The translations under genes were made by a program, and so were the position numbers. A model generated the notes under the pieces. It was not told where the DNA came from and did no database searches. It saw only the letters and a program-made list of their open reading frames with translations. From JAZOTM01 sp045657625 (GTDB lineage Bacteria; Bacillota; Clostridia; Lachnospirales; Lachnospiraceae), in assembly GCA_045657625.1 (NCBI GenBank), contig JAZOTM010000029.1, forward strand, positions 1-64,000: a stretch of DNA of 64,000 bases, written 5' to 3'. Shown here one piece after another: positions 7,916 to 17,259 of the stretch; within the stretch, counting starts at the first letter, position 1, and the number at the start of each line of letters is the position of its first letter.

Positions 7916-8983
7916 ATGAAAGTCGACTCCACTGCTAGAAAAATTGGTTCAGTTGTATGCTTGATTTTGGGATTGATTAGTACAATTGCCTCTTTGGCTA
8001 TGGACTTTTCAGGTTCCGCATTTGAATATCGCGGAAGTATGTTGGTTATAGGTGTAGTAGCGATTATTGCGGGATTGTATTTTCTCCCGACATTGAAATA
8101 TCATAAAACAATTGTAAATGGAATTTTCTTATTTCCATTATTGTTTGCATTCGCAGTAACGGTGATTATACCGTTAGTTTTAGGTATTGGATATTCTTTC
8201 ACAGACTGGGATGGTATTCGTATTCGTAATTTTGTCGGATTCGATAATTATGCAAAGATGTTCCGTTCTGCCAGCTTTTTGTGGTCTATCTTAATTACCT
8301 TTTTATTTGTATTTTTTAATATGGTTTTAGTAAACCTGGTTGCCTTTTTGTTGGCTTTGCTTTGCACATCAAAAATCAAAGGACTTGGCTTTTTCCGTGC
8401 AGCATATTTCCTTCCAAACTTAATCGGAGGAATTGTACTTGGCTATATTTGGCAGTTTATCTTTAGTAGTGTTGTGACAAAATTTACAACCTCGCTGTTT
8501 GACAGCAGATATTCTATGTTATCGGAAACAAAGACGGCATTTATGGCCATTATTATCGTTTATATTTGGCAGTATGCCGGCTATATCATGTTGATATATA
8601 TCACCGGTTTGAATACGGTACCGGGAGATGTTCTTGAGGCAGCAGCCATTGACGGAGCGACAGCTACACAGATGTTGTTCCATATTAAAATTCCAATGAT
8701 TGCACCTACCATTACCATTTGTACATTCTTGACATTGACTTCTGCATTTAAGCAGTTCGATGTAAACTTGGCATTGACCAATGGTACCGGATCGGTAGCA
8801 GATTTCTTGGGATCTTACTTGACCAATGGTACGGAAATGTTAGCTTTGAATATTTACAGTACAGCCGTAGTGAAAAATGAATACGCATTTGGGGAAGCAA
8901 AAGCGGTGCTGTTCTTTATTATTTTAGCAACGGTATCTATTATTCAGGTTCGTATTTCTAACAAGAAGGAGGTGGAATTATAA
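7916..8983 (+). CDS. Carbohydrate ABC transporter permease, MalF/UgpA type
   Basis: 355 residues, slightly longer than the usual 290-310 because of two extra N-terminal hydrophobic segments (residues about 10-60) before the conserved six-helix core. The EAA loop is visible near residue 240 (LEAAAIDGATATQMLFHIKIPM). GAAAGGGGGA precedes the ATG. The stop overlaps the next permease start (TAATG), so the two subunits are translationally coupled. It forms the membrane channel with the product at 8983. Confidence 0.9.
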   Translation: MKVDSTARKIGSVVCLILGLISTIASLAMDFSGSAFEYRGSMLVIGVVAIIAGLYFLPTLKYHKTIVNGIFLFPLLFAFAVTVIIPLVLGIGYSFTDWDGIRIRNFVGFDNYAKMFRSASFLWSILITFLFVFFNMVLVNLVAFLLALLCTSKIKGLGFFRAAYFLPNLIGGIVLGYIWQFIFSSVVTKFTTSLFDSRYSMLSETKTAFMAIIIVYIWQYAGYIMLIYITGLNTVPGDVLEAAAIDGATATQMLFHIKIPMIAPTITICTFLTLTSAFKQFDVNLALTNGTGSVADFLGSYLTNGTEMLALNIYSTAVVKNEYAFGEAKAVLFFIILATVSIIQVRISNKKEVEL

Positions 8984-9852
8984 TGCATACACCGGAGAAA
9001 AAATCAAAATTAATCGCAAAATTAGTAATCGCTGTGATCGTGGCAATCTATGTATTATTTCCATTTTTCCTTGTAGTGATTAACTCTTGTAAACCTACCA
9101 GTGCCATTACCGAAAATCCAATCGGATTTAATGACATGAGTATTTCGCAGTTAATCCAAAACCTTAGTGATGTTATTAATAACACACATTTCCTGTTTTG
9201 GCAGGCTTTTGGATATTCTGCATTGATTACAGTTGTTTCTTTGGTACTTTTAGCCGTATTTGGAGCAATGACAGCTTGGGTGGTTTGTCGTAATAAAACG
9301 AAATGGTCCGCATTGATTTATTTCACATTTATTGCATCCATGATTATTCCTTTCCAGGTCGTTATGTTGCCTTTGATTTCTACCTTCCGTGATGTAGGAA
9401 AGTTTGTAGGAATTTCCATGTTGCAGTCTGTACCTGGTATTGTATTTGCTTATTTGGGATTTGGTGGTGCCATGACCGTATTTATTTTGAACGGTTTCAT
9501 TAAGGGCATTCCATATGATTTGGAGGAAGCAGCTTCTATCGATGGTTGCCAGCCGGAACAGACCTTCTTCCGTGTCATCTTCCCGCTTTTGACACCGGTT
9601 ATTACAACAGTCACCATTTTGAATGGTATGTGGATTTGGAATGACTATTTGTTACCATCCATGATGCTGGGCCAGAACGGTGCGGTAAAAACATTACCGG
9701 TTGCGGTACAGGCATTTGTTGGTTCTTATGTAAAACAGTGGAATTTGATTTTGGCAGCTGCTTTGCTAGCCATTGTTCCTATGATTGTGATTTTCTTAAT
9801 TGCACAAAAACAGATTATGAATGGAATGATTGAAGGAGCAGTAAAGGGTTAA
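8983..9852 (+). CDS. Carbohydrate ABC transporter permease, MalG type
   Basis: 289 residues with six predicted helices. The EAA loop reads LEEAASIDGCQPEQTFFRVI near residue 178. AAGGAGGTGG precedes the start and the gene overlaps the upstream stop by one base. No ATPase gene is in this operon; in Firmicutes such importers commonly use a shared MsmK-type ATPase encoded elsewhere, which is an inference here. Confidence 0.9.
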   Translation: MHTPEKKSKLIAKLVIAVIVAIYVLFPFFLVVINSCKPTSAITENPIGFNDMSISQLIQNLSDVINNTHFLFWQAFGYSALITVVSLVLLAVFGAMTAWVVCRNKTKWSALIYFTFIASMIIPFQVVMLPLISTFRDVGKFVGISMLQSVPGIVFAYLGFGGAMTVFILNGFIKGIPYDLEEAASIDGCQPEQTFFRVIFPLLTPVITTVTILNGMWIWNDYLLPSMMLGQNGAVKTLPVAVQAFVGSYVKQWNLILAAALLAIVPMIVIFLIAQKQIMNGMIEGAVKG

Positions 9853-9856
9853 TTAA

Positions 9857-10492
9857 ATGGAATCATTTTTTTCAACAGAGGGCCCGCTGATGCGGGCTCT
9901 CTCTGATTTGACAACACTTGTGGTATTAAATATTTTGGCCTTATTGTGTGCGCTCCCTGTGATAACTGCAGGGGCTTCTTTGGCGGCGTTGCATTACTGT
10001 GTAATGAAATTGCGGGATGGAGACGGCGATTTGCCACGCACCTTTTTGCACCAGTGGAAAATGAATTTGAAATCCACGTTGCCGGTGACGGCTATTTATT
10101 TGCTGGCAATTGTAGCAGTGTATTTGGATGTTCGTATCTTTTTACATGCGGAAGGGGAGCTCTCCTTTTTCCTTATTCCGGTATATGCAGTTTGCTTTTT
10201 ACTGGTTGCATGTTTTTGTTGGATATTTCCTTTGATGGCAAGATTTGAAAACACGTTTTTCAACACCTGGAAAAATACATTTATTCTTGCGGTAGGGGCC
10301 TTACCAAAAACCTTAGGTATGATGTTCTTCTGGTTTGTGATTTTATTTGTCACTACCCAGGTGACGGCATGTTTACCATTGTTTTTTCTTTTAGGGATTG
10401 CTTTGCCTGCTTATCTGGGAACTTACTTTTATTATCCGACGATCCGGAATCTAATTGACAAGGGGACAAAAGAGGAAGTTGAGGAAGAATAA
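9857..10492 (+). CDS. YesL-like (DUF624) membrane protein
   Basis: 211 residues, five or so hydrophobic segments; the N-terminal region FLCSLPIVTAGAS-like (here LLCALPVITAGASLAALHY) is diagnostic of DUF624. Members are regularly encoded in Firmicutes sugar ABC operons, role unknown. The start lies five bases after the permease stop with only a weak AAGGG upstream. A strong GC-rich hairpin at 9878-9904 lies inside the first codons. The acidic C-terminus abuts the next gene. Confidence 0.8.
   Translation: MESFFSTEGPLMRALSDLTTLVVLNILALLCALPVITAGASLAALHYCVMKLRDGDGDLPRTFLHQWKMNLKSTLPVTAIYLLAIVAVYLDVRIFLHAEGELSFFLIPVYAVCFLLVACFCWIFPLMARFENTFFNTWKNTFILAVGALPKTLGMMFFWFVILFVTTQVTACLPLFFLLGIALPAYLGTYFYYPTIRNLIDKGTKEEVEEE
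9878..9904 (+). other. GC-rich hairpin in the first codons of the YesL gene
   Basis: AGAG-GGCCCGC, loop TGAT, GCGGGC-TCTCT: a strong stem 26 bases after the MalG-type stop. It resembles a terminator without a T-run and would hinder translation initiation of YesL. It may act as an RNA-stability or expression-tuning element. Confidence 0.5.
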
Positions 10493-10493
10493 T

Positions 10494-12350
10494 ATGGCGA
10501 AAAGAAAACAAAGTGCTTTTGAAAAGCGTCTCAGCAAATACTATGACGAATTGAAATGGCTTTATTGCGATATTTTTCATAATGATATGCAGGCATTTGA
10601 GTATTTTTGCAAAATGCTGCAGGAGTACGAAGAAGCCAGAAGTCCGGAGTTAAAGGATTGGGATGCAAAACGCACAAAGAAAAATGACTGGTACAAAGAT
10701 GAAAAACGTTTAGGCATGCTCATGTATGTTGATTGTTTTGGAGATAATTTGGAAGGTGTAAAAAGCCATTTGGATTATATCAAGGAAGTGGGCATCAATT
10801 ACTTGCATTTTATGCCTTTGTTGGAGAGCCCCATTGGAAGAAGTGACGGGGGATATGCAGTATCGGATTTCCGAAAAGTAGATCCGAAGTTTGGCACCAT
10901 TGAAGATTTGAGTGATTTGTCAGGGGAATGCCATAAGGAAGGTATTAGTGTATGCTTGGACTTCGTTATGAATCATACTAGCGAGGACCATGAATGGGCA
11001 CGCCGTGCGAAGAATGGGGAAAAAGAATACCAGGATCGTTATTTTTTCTATGATAACTGGGATATTCCAAATGAATTTGAAAAAACAGTGCCGCAGGTTT
11101 TCCCACAGACAGCACCCGGAAACTTTACTTGGTGTCCGGAGGTTGGTAAAGTCGTAATGACGACATTTTATCCTTATCAGTGGGATTTGAACTATGCAAA
11201 TCCGGTTGTGTTTAATGATATGACTGCAAATATGCTTTATCTATGCAATTGTGGTGTAGATATTGTACGTTTGGATGCAACCCCCTACATTTGGAAAGAA
11301 CTGGGAACTACTTGCCGAAATCTGCCCAAAGTACATTCGTTGGTGCGAATGATGCGTATTGCAGCGGAAATTGTATGCCCGGGAACCCTGCTGCTTGGGG
11401 AAGTCGTGATGGAGCCAAAAGAAGTGGTACCTTATTTCGGAAGTGTAGAAAAACCGGAGTGTAATATGTTATACAATGTGACCACTATGGCAAGTACGTG
11501 GCATACTGTGGCTACAAAGGATGTTCGTTTGCTGGAGGACCAATTGGCAAAGGTATTTGCCTTGCCAAAGGAATATATTTTCTTGAATTATTTACGGTGT
11601 CATGACGATATCGGTTGGGGATTGGATTATGATTTTCTAGGTCGTTTTGGGGTAACGGAACGTGCGCATAAAAAGTATTTGAATGACTTTTTCCGGGGCT
11701 ACGTGTATGGAAGCGAATCCAGAGGAGAATTATATAATGATGATCCAAGACTGGGAGACGCCAGACTTTGCGGAACAACTGCCTCTTTGTGCGGAATAGA
11801 AGCGGCAGAATATGAATTGGATCAGGGAAAACAGAAAAAAGGTATTTTACTGGATACTATGTTACATGCCTTTTTACTGACGTTGTCCGGTATCCCGGTT
11901 TTATATAGTGGAGATGAAATCGGTATGCTCAATGACTATACCTATCATGAAGATCCGTTAAAGTGGTCAGACAGTCGCTATTTGCATAGAGGCAAATTGG
12001 ATTGGGAAAGTGTTAAGAGACGGAAAAAGAAGGGCACCAGAGAGGAAGAAATCTTTGATGCAATTCAAAAATTAAAGAAAATCAGACAGAGCAAAAAAGT
12101 GTTCCATTCTGCAGCAGACACATGGATTTTACCAACGGGAAATGATCATGTACTGGGAATTGGACGCTATTATAAGGGAGAGAAGTTGTTGGCTTTCTTT
12201 AATTTCAGTCCGGATCCACAAAAAATTTATACGAATGAGCAAGAGTCGTATAAAGATTTGGTGACGGGAAAGAAAGAGGAGATAAAAGTATTGGATGCCA
12301 TGATTGCAGGGTACGGTTTTTCGTGGTTGTACAAAAAATATGCAGATTAA
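10494..12350 (+). CDS. GH13 subfamily 4-like enzyme (amylosucrase / sucrose-active)
   Basis: 618 residues from ATG 10494, with GAGGAAG upstream; a TTG in frame at 10455 is rejected. The N-terminal helical region (to about 70) and the (beta/alpha)8 barrel follow amylosucrase: MYVDCFGDNL, YLHFMPLL, SDGGYAVSDFR near 118-127, nucleophile Asp261 (DIVRLDA), acid/base Glu303 (LLLGEVVME) and transition-state Asp371 (RCHDDIGW). Length matches amylosucrase (about 630). No signal peptide, so it acts in the cytoplasm on imported sugar. Known family activities are sucrose hydrolysis, transglucosylation and alpha-glucan synthesis; which applies is not decidable. It is the last gene of the ABC operon. Confidence 0.82.
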   Translation: MAKRKQSAFEKRLSKYYDELKWLYCDIFHNDMQAFEYFCKMLQEYEEARSPELKDWDAKRTKKNDWYKDEKRLGMLMYVDCFGDNLEGVKSHLDYIKEVGINYLHFMPLLESPIGRSDGGYAVSDFRKVDPKFGTIEDLSDLSGECHKEGISVCLDFVMNHTSEDHEWARRAKNGEKEYQDRYFFYDNWDIPNEFEKTVPQVFPQTAPGNFTWCPEVGKVVMTTFYPYQWDLNYANPVVFNDMTANMLYLCNCGVDIVRLDATPYIWKELGTTCRNLPKVHSLVRMMRIAAEIVCPGTLLLGEVVMEPKEVVPYFGSVEKPECNMLYNVTTMASTWHTVATKDVRLLEDQLAKVFALPKEYIFLNYLRCHDDIGWGLDYDFLGRFGVTERAHKKYLNDFFRGYVYGSESRGELYNDDPRLGDARLCGTTASLCGIEAAEYELDQGKQKKGILLDTMLHAFLLTLSGIPVLYSGDEIGMLNDYTYHEDPLKWSDSRYLHRGKLDWESVKRRKKKGTREEEIFDAIQKLKKIRQSKKVFHSAADTWILPTGNDHVLGIGRYYKGEKLLAFFNFSPDPQKIYTNEQESYKDLVTGKKEEIKVLDAMIAGYGFSWLYKKYAD

Positions 12351-12529
12351 AAATGTAATATTTTTATTAAAAATGCTTCATTGTTTTGATTCTAAATATC
12401 CGATTGTATAAAATTAGATTAAGGAAGATTTTTACACGGATGTGAAAATGAGAACATTGGAGCATTGTTAATTTTGTACAAAAATTAAATAAGCATTTTG
12501 AAGGGTTTATACAAAAATACGAAAACGCG

Positions 12530-12558
12530 TTGACAATCCTATGCCTATCATGTAAAGT
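12530..12558 (+). promoter_or_regulatory. Promoter of the licT-PTS operon
   Basis: TTGACA at 12530-12535, 17-base spacer, TAAAGT at 12553-12558. It lies just upstream of the antiterminator target at 12592, the normal arrangement for BglG/LicT control. The 180 bases before it, after the GH13 stop, are AT-rich and show nothing else clear. Confidence 0.75.
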
Positions 12559-12591
12559 CTTAATGTACCAAATGAATAACAAGAGCAACAC

Positions 12592-12620
12592 GGATTGTTA
12601 CTTTAAGTAGGCAAGACTGT
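12592..12620 (+). promoter_or_regulatory. Ribonucleic antiterminator (RAT) site for LicT/BglG
   Basis: The block from GGATTGTTACT to AGGCAAGAC matches the conserved RAT hairpin bound by BglG/SacY/LicT proteins. Its 3' end overlaps the left arm of the terminator that follows, so the two RNA structures are mutually exclusive. Confidence 0.85.
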
Positions 12621-12687
12621 ATGAACTTTTCAGAGGAGGATATCCACATGGATATTCTGTGAAACGATGTTCGTATAGTCTTTTTTT
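12615..12687 (+). terminator. Conditional terminator in the licT leader
   Basis: GACTGTATGAAC at 12615-12626 pairs with GTTCGTATAGTC at 12669-12680 (with wobbles), followed by seven T. A second stem (GGATATCC/GGATATTC-like) lies in the loop. It overlaps the RAT, so binding of LicT would prevent termination. Confidence 0.85.
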
Positions 12688-12710
12688 GTTGCCGCGTATT
12701 TGAGGGAAAA

Positions 12711-13550
12711 ATGAAAATAGTCAAAGTAATAAATAACAACGTTGTTAGTTCTGTGGATGATGACGGAAAAGAAGTGGTTGTTACAGGAAAGGGTTTGGGA
12801 TTTCAGAAAAAACCGGGGGATGAAATTGATCCGCAAAAGATAGAAAAGATTTACCGGTTGGATGATGAACAGAAAAACCAGTTCGTGCAGTTGATGGAGG
12901 TTATACCTTATGAGCAATTGACATTGGCCACAAAAATTATTGAAGACACGAAGCAGGAACTAAAGTGCAAATTAAATCAAAGTATTTATATCGCTTTAAC
13001 AGACCATTTGAATTTTGCATTGGAGCGAAATAAACAGGGAGTTGCTTTTGACAATGCACTTCTTTGGGAGATTCAGAAATATTACCCAAAAGAATATGAA
13101 TGCGCATTAAAGGCAGTGGAAACCGTAAAACAGGAAACGGGAGAAACCTTGTCAGAGGACGAGGCTGGATTTATAGCCCTTCACTTTATCAATGCAGAAG
13201 TGGATGGAGATATTACGACATCCAGAAAAATGCCGGAGATTGTAAAGGAAATCCTAAATATTATTCGGTACACCTTAATGGTAGATTTTGATGAGGAAAG
13301 CTTAAATTATCAACGTTTGATTTCTCATTTGAAATATTTTGTACAACGTGCCATGAAAAAGGAATATTACGAAGATGATGAGGCGGAGGACTTTTACCGT
13401 GGAATCGTCAAGAAATATCCGGAAGAGTACGAGTGTGCGAGAAAAATAAAAAGTTATATGGAACAAAAAACCAATTATAACGTATCCAATGAAGAACTGC
13501 TGTATTTAACAGTTCATATAAATCGTGTAAAAAGGCATCAAGCCAAATAA
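12711..13550 (+). CDS. licT: LicT/BglG-family transcriptional antiterminator
   Basis: 279 residues. Residues 1-55 form the RNA-binding CAT domain (MKIVKVINNNVV, GKGLGFQKKPGD). Two PRD domains follow with conserved histidines, e.g. DHLNFALER near 104 and ALHFINAE near 162 in PRD1, LISHLKYFVQR near 208 and LYLTVHINRV near 270 in PRD2; these are the PTS phosphorylation sites that switch dimer activity. The gene is directly preceded by its own RAT/terminator and followed by a PTS gene 33 bases away, the classic self-controlled operon. Confidence 0.92.
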   Translation: MKIVKVINNNVVSSVDDDGKEVVVTGKGLGFQKKPGDEIDPQKIEKIYRLDDEQKNQFVQLMEVIPYEQLTLATKIIEDTKQELKCKLNQSIYIALTDHLNFALERNKQGVAFDNALLWEIQKYYPKEYECALKAVETVKQETGETLSEDEAGFIALHFINAEVDGDITTSRKMPEIVKEILNIIRYTLMVDFDEESLNYQRLISHLKYFVQRAMKKEYYEDDEAEDFYRGIVKKYPEEYECARKIKSYMEQKTNYNVSNEELLYLTVHINRVKRHQAK

Positions 13551-13583
13551 TGTCATTGAAATATAATGAAGGAGGAAATGAAA

Positions 13584-15509
13584 ATGGCAAGTAAGTATGA
13601 TGGTTTGGCAAAAATCATTATCCAAAACGTAGGCGGCAAAGAGAATATTGCCAGCCTCACACACTGCATTACCAGATTGCGTTTCAAATTAAAGGATGAA
13701 AGCAAGGCAAATACTGAGGTATTGAAAAATACAGATGGTATTGTAACGGTTATGCAAGCAGGCGGCCAGTATCAGGTCGTAATCGGAAACCACGTAGGAG
13801 ATGTATTTGATGTTGTTTGTGAAAAAGCAGGCATTGCAGCAGATACAAACGTAGATGGAGATACTTCAGACATGAGTCTTGGAGCAAAATTCATCGACTT
13901 GATCTCAGGCGCATTCCAGCCAATGCTTGGTGCTCTTTGTGCAGCAGGTATTTTAAAAGGACTTTTAGCACTTTGGTCCTTTATTGCATCTTTACAGGGA
14001 ATTGACGTAACCACTTCCGGTGCATATCAGATTTGGTATTCTGTAGGTGATGGATTCTTCTACTACTTACCGGTTGTATTAGGCTTCACAACAGCAACAA
14101 AAGTTGGTATGAACAAATTTACCGGCGCAGCACTTGGTTTATCTTTGTGTTATCCGGCAATGGTAGCATTTAACTCTGCAGAAGCAATCGGAACTGTATT
14201 TGCAGGAACTGCTTTTGAAATGAGCTATTCTACCACATTCTTTGGTATTCCTGTCATTATGCCATCCAGTGGATACACATCCTCTGTAGTACCGATTATT
14301 TTAGCAGTACTTGTTGGCGTAAGATTAGAAAAATGGTTAAAGAAAGTTGTCCCTACAGCAATTAAGACATTTATCGTACCTTTAGGTGTATTTGCAGTGA
14401 TGCTTCCACTTACATACCTTGTAATTGGACCTGTATCTGCAGTACTTTGCTCAATCTTACAGTTGTTCTTCCAGGCAGTTATGTCCATCCCGGTTGTTGG
14501 TGGTGGTGTTCTTGGATTATTACTTGGTGCTTTGTGGCAGGTACTCGTAATCTTTGGATTACATTGGTCTTTGATTCCGATTTGTATGATCAACTTTGCA
14601 ACACTTGGATATGACAATGTATTATCCGCATATTTCTGCGTATCCTTTGCACAGACTTTCGTAGTACTTGCAATGTTCTTAAAGAGCAAAAACCAGAACT
14701 TCAAAAACACAGCACTTCCGGCATTTATTTCCGGTTTATTCGGTGTAACAGAACCGGCTATTTACGGTGTAACCTTACCGGCAAAGAAACCATTTATCAT
14801 CTCTTGTATCGGTGGTGCAGCAGGTGGTGCAGTGATTGGTTTTGCAGGTGTTAAGTCTTACATGATGGGTGGACTTGGACTTTTCGGAATTCCATCTTAT
14901 ATTGATCCGGCAACAAATAGCATTTACTCCGTAATTTGGGTATTGATTGGTACTGTTGTAGCTTCTGTTGTAGGTTTCGTATTAACCTTCATTCTTTGGA
15001 GAGAAGATGAACAGCCTGCAAAGACTACTACTTCTGCACCGGCAGCAGAAGGAACAAAGGCTGAAACAATTGCAGTACCTGTAACAGGTAAGGCAGTACC
15101 TCTTTCTGAAGTTTCTGATGAAGCTTTTGCAAGCGGCATCATGGGTGTAGGTTTTGCAGTGATTCCGGAAGAAGGAAAATTATATGCTCCGGTAGACGGA
15201 ACAGTAGTAGCATTCTTCCCAACAGGACATGCATTATCTATTCTTTCAGAAGGTGGCGCAGAAATCTTAATCCACGTAGGTATGGATACCGTGAACTTGA
15301 ACGGTGATGGATTCAACAAGATTGTAGAACAGGGCGCTAAGGTTAAGAAGGGTGACTTGTTATTAGAATTTGATATTGAAAAGATTAAAGCAGCTGGTCT
15401 TCCAATTGAAACACCTATGATCGTTTCAAATCCGGATGATTATGCAGACGTTGTTCCGGTAGCAGAAGGTGCCGTAACACATGGACAGGATGCAATTCAG
15501 GTAATGTAA
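13584..15509 (+). CDS. PTS beta-glucoside-type transporter, EIIBCA fusion
   Basis: 641 residues. The EIIB domain has the phospho-Cys in LTHCITRLRF (near residue 28), followed by a multi-helix EIIC domain of the glucose superfamily, an Ala/Pro/Thr-rich linker near 475-495 and an EIIA domain with the active His in EILIHVGMDTV (near 560). GGAGG at 13571 gives good spacing to ATG 13584. The domain order and RAT control are those of BglF/BglP-type permeases for aryl-beta-glucosides; sucrose or trehalose cannot be excluded. No phospho-glycosidase gene follows; the transcript ends at the terminator after 15532. Confidence 0.88.
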   Translation: MASKYDGLAKIIIQNVGGKENIASLTHCITRLRFKLKDESKANTEVLKNTDGIVTVMQAGGQYQVVIGNHVGDVFDVVCEKAGIAADTNVDGDTSDMSLGAKFIDLISGAFQPMLGALCAAGILKGLLALWSFIASLQGIDVTTSGAYQIWYSVGDGFFYYLPVVLGFTTATKVGMNKFTGAALGLSLCYPAMVAFNSAEAIGTVFAGTAFEMSYSTTFFGIPVIMPSSGYTSSVVPIILAVLVGVRLEKWLKKVVPTAIKTFIVPLGVFAVMLPLTYLVIGPVSAVLCSILQLFFQAVMSIPVVGGGVLGLLLGALWQVLVIFGLHWSLIPICMINFATLGYDNVLSAYFCVSFAQTFVVLAMFLKSKNQNFKNTALPAFISGLFGVTEPAIYGVTLPAKKPFIISCIGGAAGGAVIGFAGVKSYMMGGLGLFGIPSYIDPATNSIYSVIWVLIGTVVASVVGFVLTFILWREDEQPAKTTTSAPAAEGTKAETIAVPVTGKAVPLSEVSDEAFASGIMGVGFAVIPEEGKLYAPVDGTVVAFFPTGHALSILSEGGAEILIHVGMDTVNLNGDGFNKIVEQGAKVKKGDLLLEFDIEKIKAAGLPIETPMIVSNPDDYADVVPVAEGAVTHGQDAIQVM

Positions 15510-15531
15510 TTGCAATTTTAGTGAGAAGGTA

Positions 15532-15578
15532 AAGAGGCTTCTCTCCATAAAAATGGAGAGGGGCCTCTTCTATTTTTT
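15532..15578 (+). terminator. Terminator of the licT-PTS operon
   Basis: AAGAGGC-tt-CTCTCCAT pairs with ATGGAGAG-gg-GCCTCTT around an AAAA loop, followed by TATTTTTT. Confidence 0.9.
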
Positions 15579-15711
15579 ACATAAAAATTTTACGAACATT
15601 TGTAAAAAAAACTAAATAACGGGGGAAATTGGAAAAATTTTTGATATACTAAGAATACTGAAGAAATGAGTAAGTGAGAGTATGTTAAAAGTATAATTGG
15701 AGGAAGTCTCT

Positions 15712-17205
15712 ATGGATGAACAGAATATGGCATTGGATATGCCTACCAGACAGATGCTGGAAAAAAACCGCTTAGCCCGATATTGTGGGACCATTACCTG
15801 TATTGCATTGATTGTTTTTTCTATACGCTCTCTGTATTTTGATGGAGTAAGCGCTTTGGAAATAGCGAGATTTGCGATTTCTATTTTGGACATTATTTTG
15901 TTTCAGGTGTGTTATAGCATGTTTGGAACAAAATATAAATATAAGTATTGTATTACTTTGTCAATGGTAGCCTTGTTTCTGCTGAATATCTATTATCCAA
16001 GTGATACCAATATGTATATCTTTATGTATACCATTATTTTGATTGTAATGATATATGGAGAGGCTAGTACTGTTCGTATTGGTTGTTTTATAGCCAATTT
16101 CTGCGTGCTTACATCCGGTTTTATAGAGATTCGTCGCGGAAATATTACCGGTAGAGAATTGATGACGGAGTTGATGTTTAGTGTGATTGCCTGCACAATT
16201 GCGGTTGTCGTATGTAAACAGCAGCGTAGACAGAATACAGAGACCTTAGATCGCATCAAAGATCACGCACAGGATATCAAAGAAACTTCCGAAAAGGTTG
16301 TGGATTTGGCAGAGCAGCTGAACCAGAAATTTGAAGAGGCCAATGAGGTATCGGATAAGTTAAATGAATCCATGAATGTGGTACATGATTCCGTGGCAGA
16401 TATTGTGGGTGGAACTAGAAATACGGCAGAAGCAGTAGAAAACCAGACAAATAAGACGGCTATTATTCAGGAAAGTATTCAGGCTGTGAGCAATGAAGCA
16501 AACAACATTGATGATGTGTCCGGTCGCGTAGAAGATTCTGTAAACGAAGGCGTTGAATTAATCAACCAGTTAAAGAGTCAGGCAGAAAAAGTTGCCAATA
16601 TCAATATTGAAACAAGTAGTACAACCAGAGCATTGAATGATAGTATCCAGGATATTCAGGGTATTACAGAAACCATTCTTGGTATTTCCAGTCAGACAAA
16701 CCTGTTGGCACTCAATGCTTCCATTGAAGCGGCAAGAGCCGGTGAGGCGGGTCGCGGATTTGCAGTAGTTGCAGAGGAAATTCGAACGCTTTCCGAAAGT
16801 ACGAAGACTGCCACTGAAGAAATTTCTAAGATTATTGATCGACTGACATCGGATGCGCGTTCTGCATCGGCAGCTATGTCTAAGTCTGCAGAATATGCGG
16901 GTAAGCAGAATGAATTAATTACAGAGACAGGAACCAAATTGGATGCTATTAAAGCAGAGTCTGATGAACTTCGGATTGGTGTTAGTCAGGTGAAGACTTC
17001 TGTGGATGAGGTTATGAATGCAAATACACAGATTATGGATAGCATCGCAAATCTATCTGCCATGTCAGAGGAAGTTGCAGCTGCTACCGATACGGTGGGT
17101 ACAGTCAGTGACGATGCAATGGACGCTTTGAATAACATGAATGATACCTTAGCAACCATTAATCGTATTGCAAGAGAAATGGAAGAATTGGCTTTAAAAG
17201 AATAA
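15712..17205 (+). CDS. Methyl-accepting chemotaxis protein with multi-helix membrane N-terminus
   Basis: 497 residues. About six hydrophobic segments occupy residues 20-170 with no periplasmic ligand domain, then a coiled-coil and MCP signalling domain. The hairpin tip is conserved (SQTNLLALNASIEAARAGE near 330). GGAGG at 15698 favours ATG 15712 over TTG 15697. Receptors of this build sense intracellular or membrane cues and talk to CheA/CheW. No HAMP domain is evident. Single gene with its own terminator. Confidence 0.88.
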   Translation: MDEQNMALDMPTRQMLEKNRLARYCGTITCIALIVFSIRSLYFDGVSALEIARFAISILDIILFQVCYSMFGTKYKYKYCITLSMVALFLLNIYYPSDTNMYIFMYTIILIVMIYGEASTVRIGCFIANFCVLTSGFIEIRRGNITGRELMTELMFSVIACTIAVVVCKQQRRQNTETLDRIKDHAQDIKETSEKVVDLAEQLNQKFEEANEVSDKLNESMNVVHDSVADIVGGTRNTAEAVENQTNKTAIIQESIQAVSNEANNIDDVSGRVEDSVNEGVELINQLKSQAEKVANINIETSSTTRALNDSIQDIQGITETILGISSQTNLLALNASIEAARAGEAGRGFAVVAEEIRTLSESTKTATEEISKIIDRLTSDARSASAAMSKSAEYAGKQNELITETGTKLDAIKAESDELRIGVSQVKTSVDEVMNANTQIMDSIANLSAMSEEVAAATDTVGTVSDDAMDALNNMNDTLATINRIAREMEELALKE

Positions 17206-17221
17206 GAAAAAGACATAGAAA

Positions 17222-17250
17222 CGGCGTGGAAGAAATCCACGCTGTTTTTT
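17222..17250 (+). terminator. Intrinsic terminator after the MCP gene
   Basis: GGCGTGGA, loop AGAAA, TCCACGC, then GTTTTTT, between convergent genes. Confidence 0.85.
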
Positions 17251-17259
17251 GACGAAAAA

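Noticed and set aside
14225..14710. Minus-strand ORF of 161 codons
   Set aside because: Fully antisense to the PTS EIIC domain; open by codon-bias chance and without start signals.
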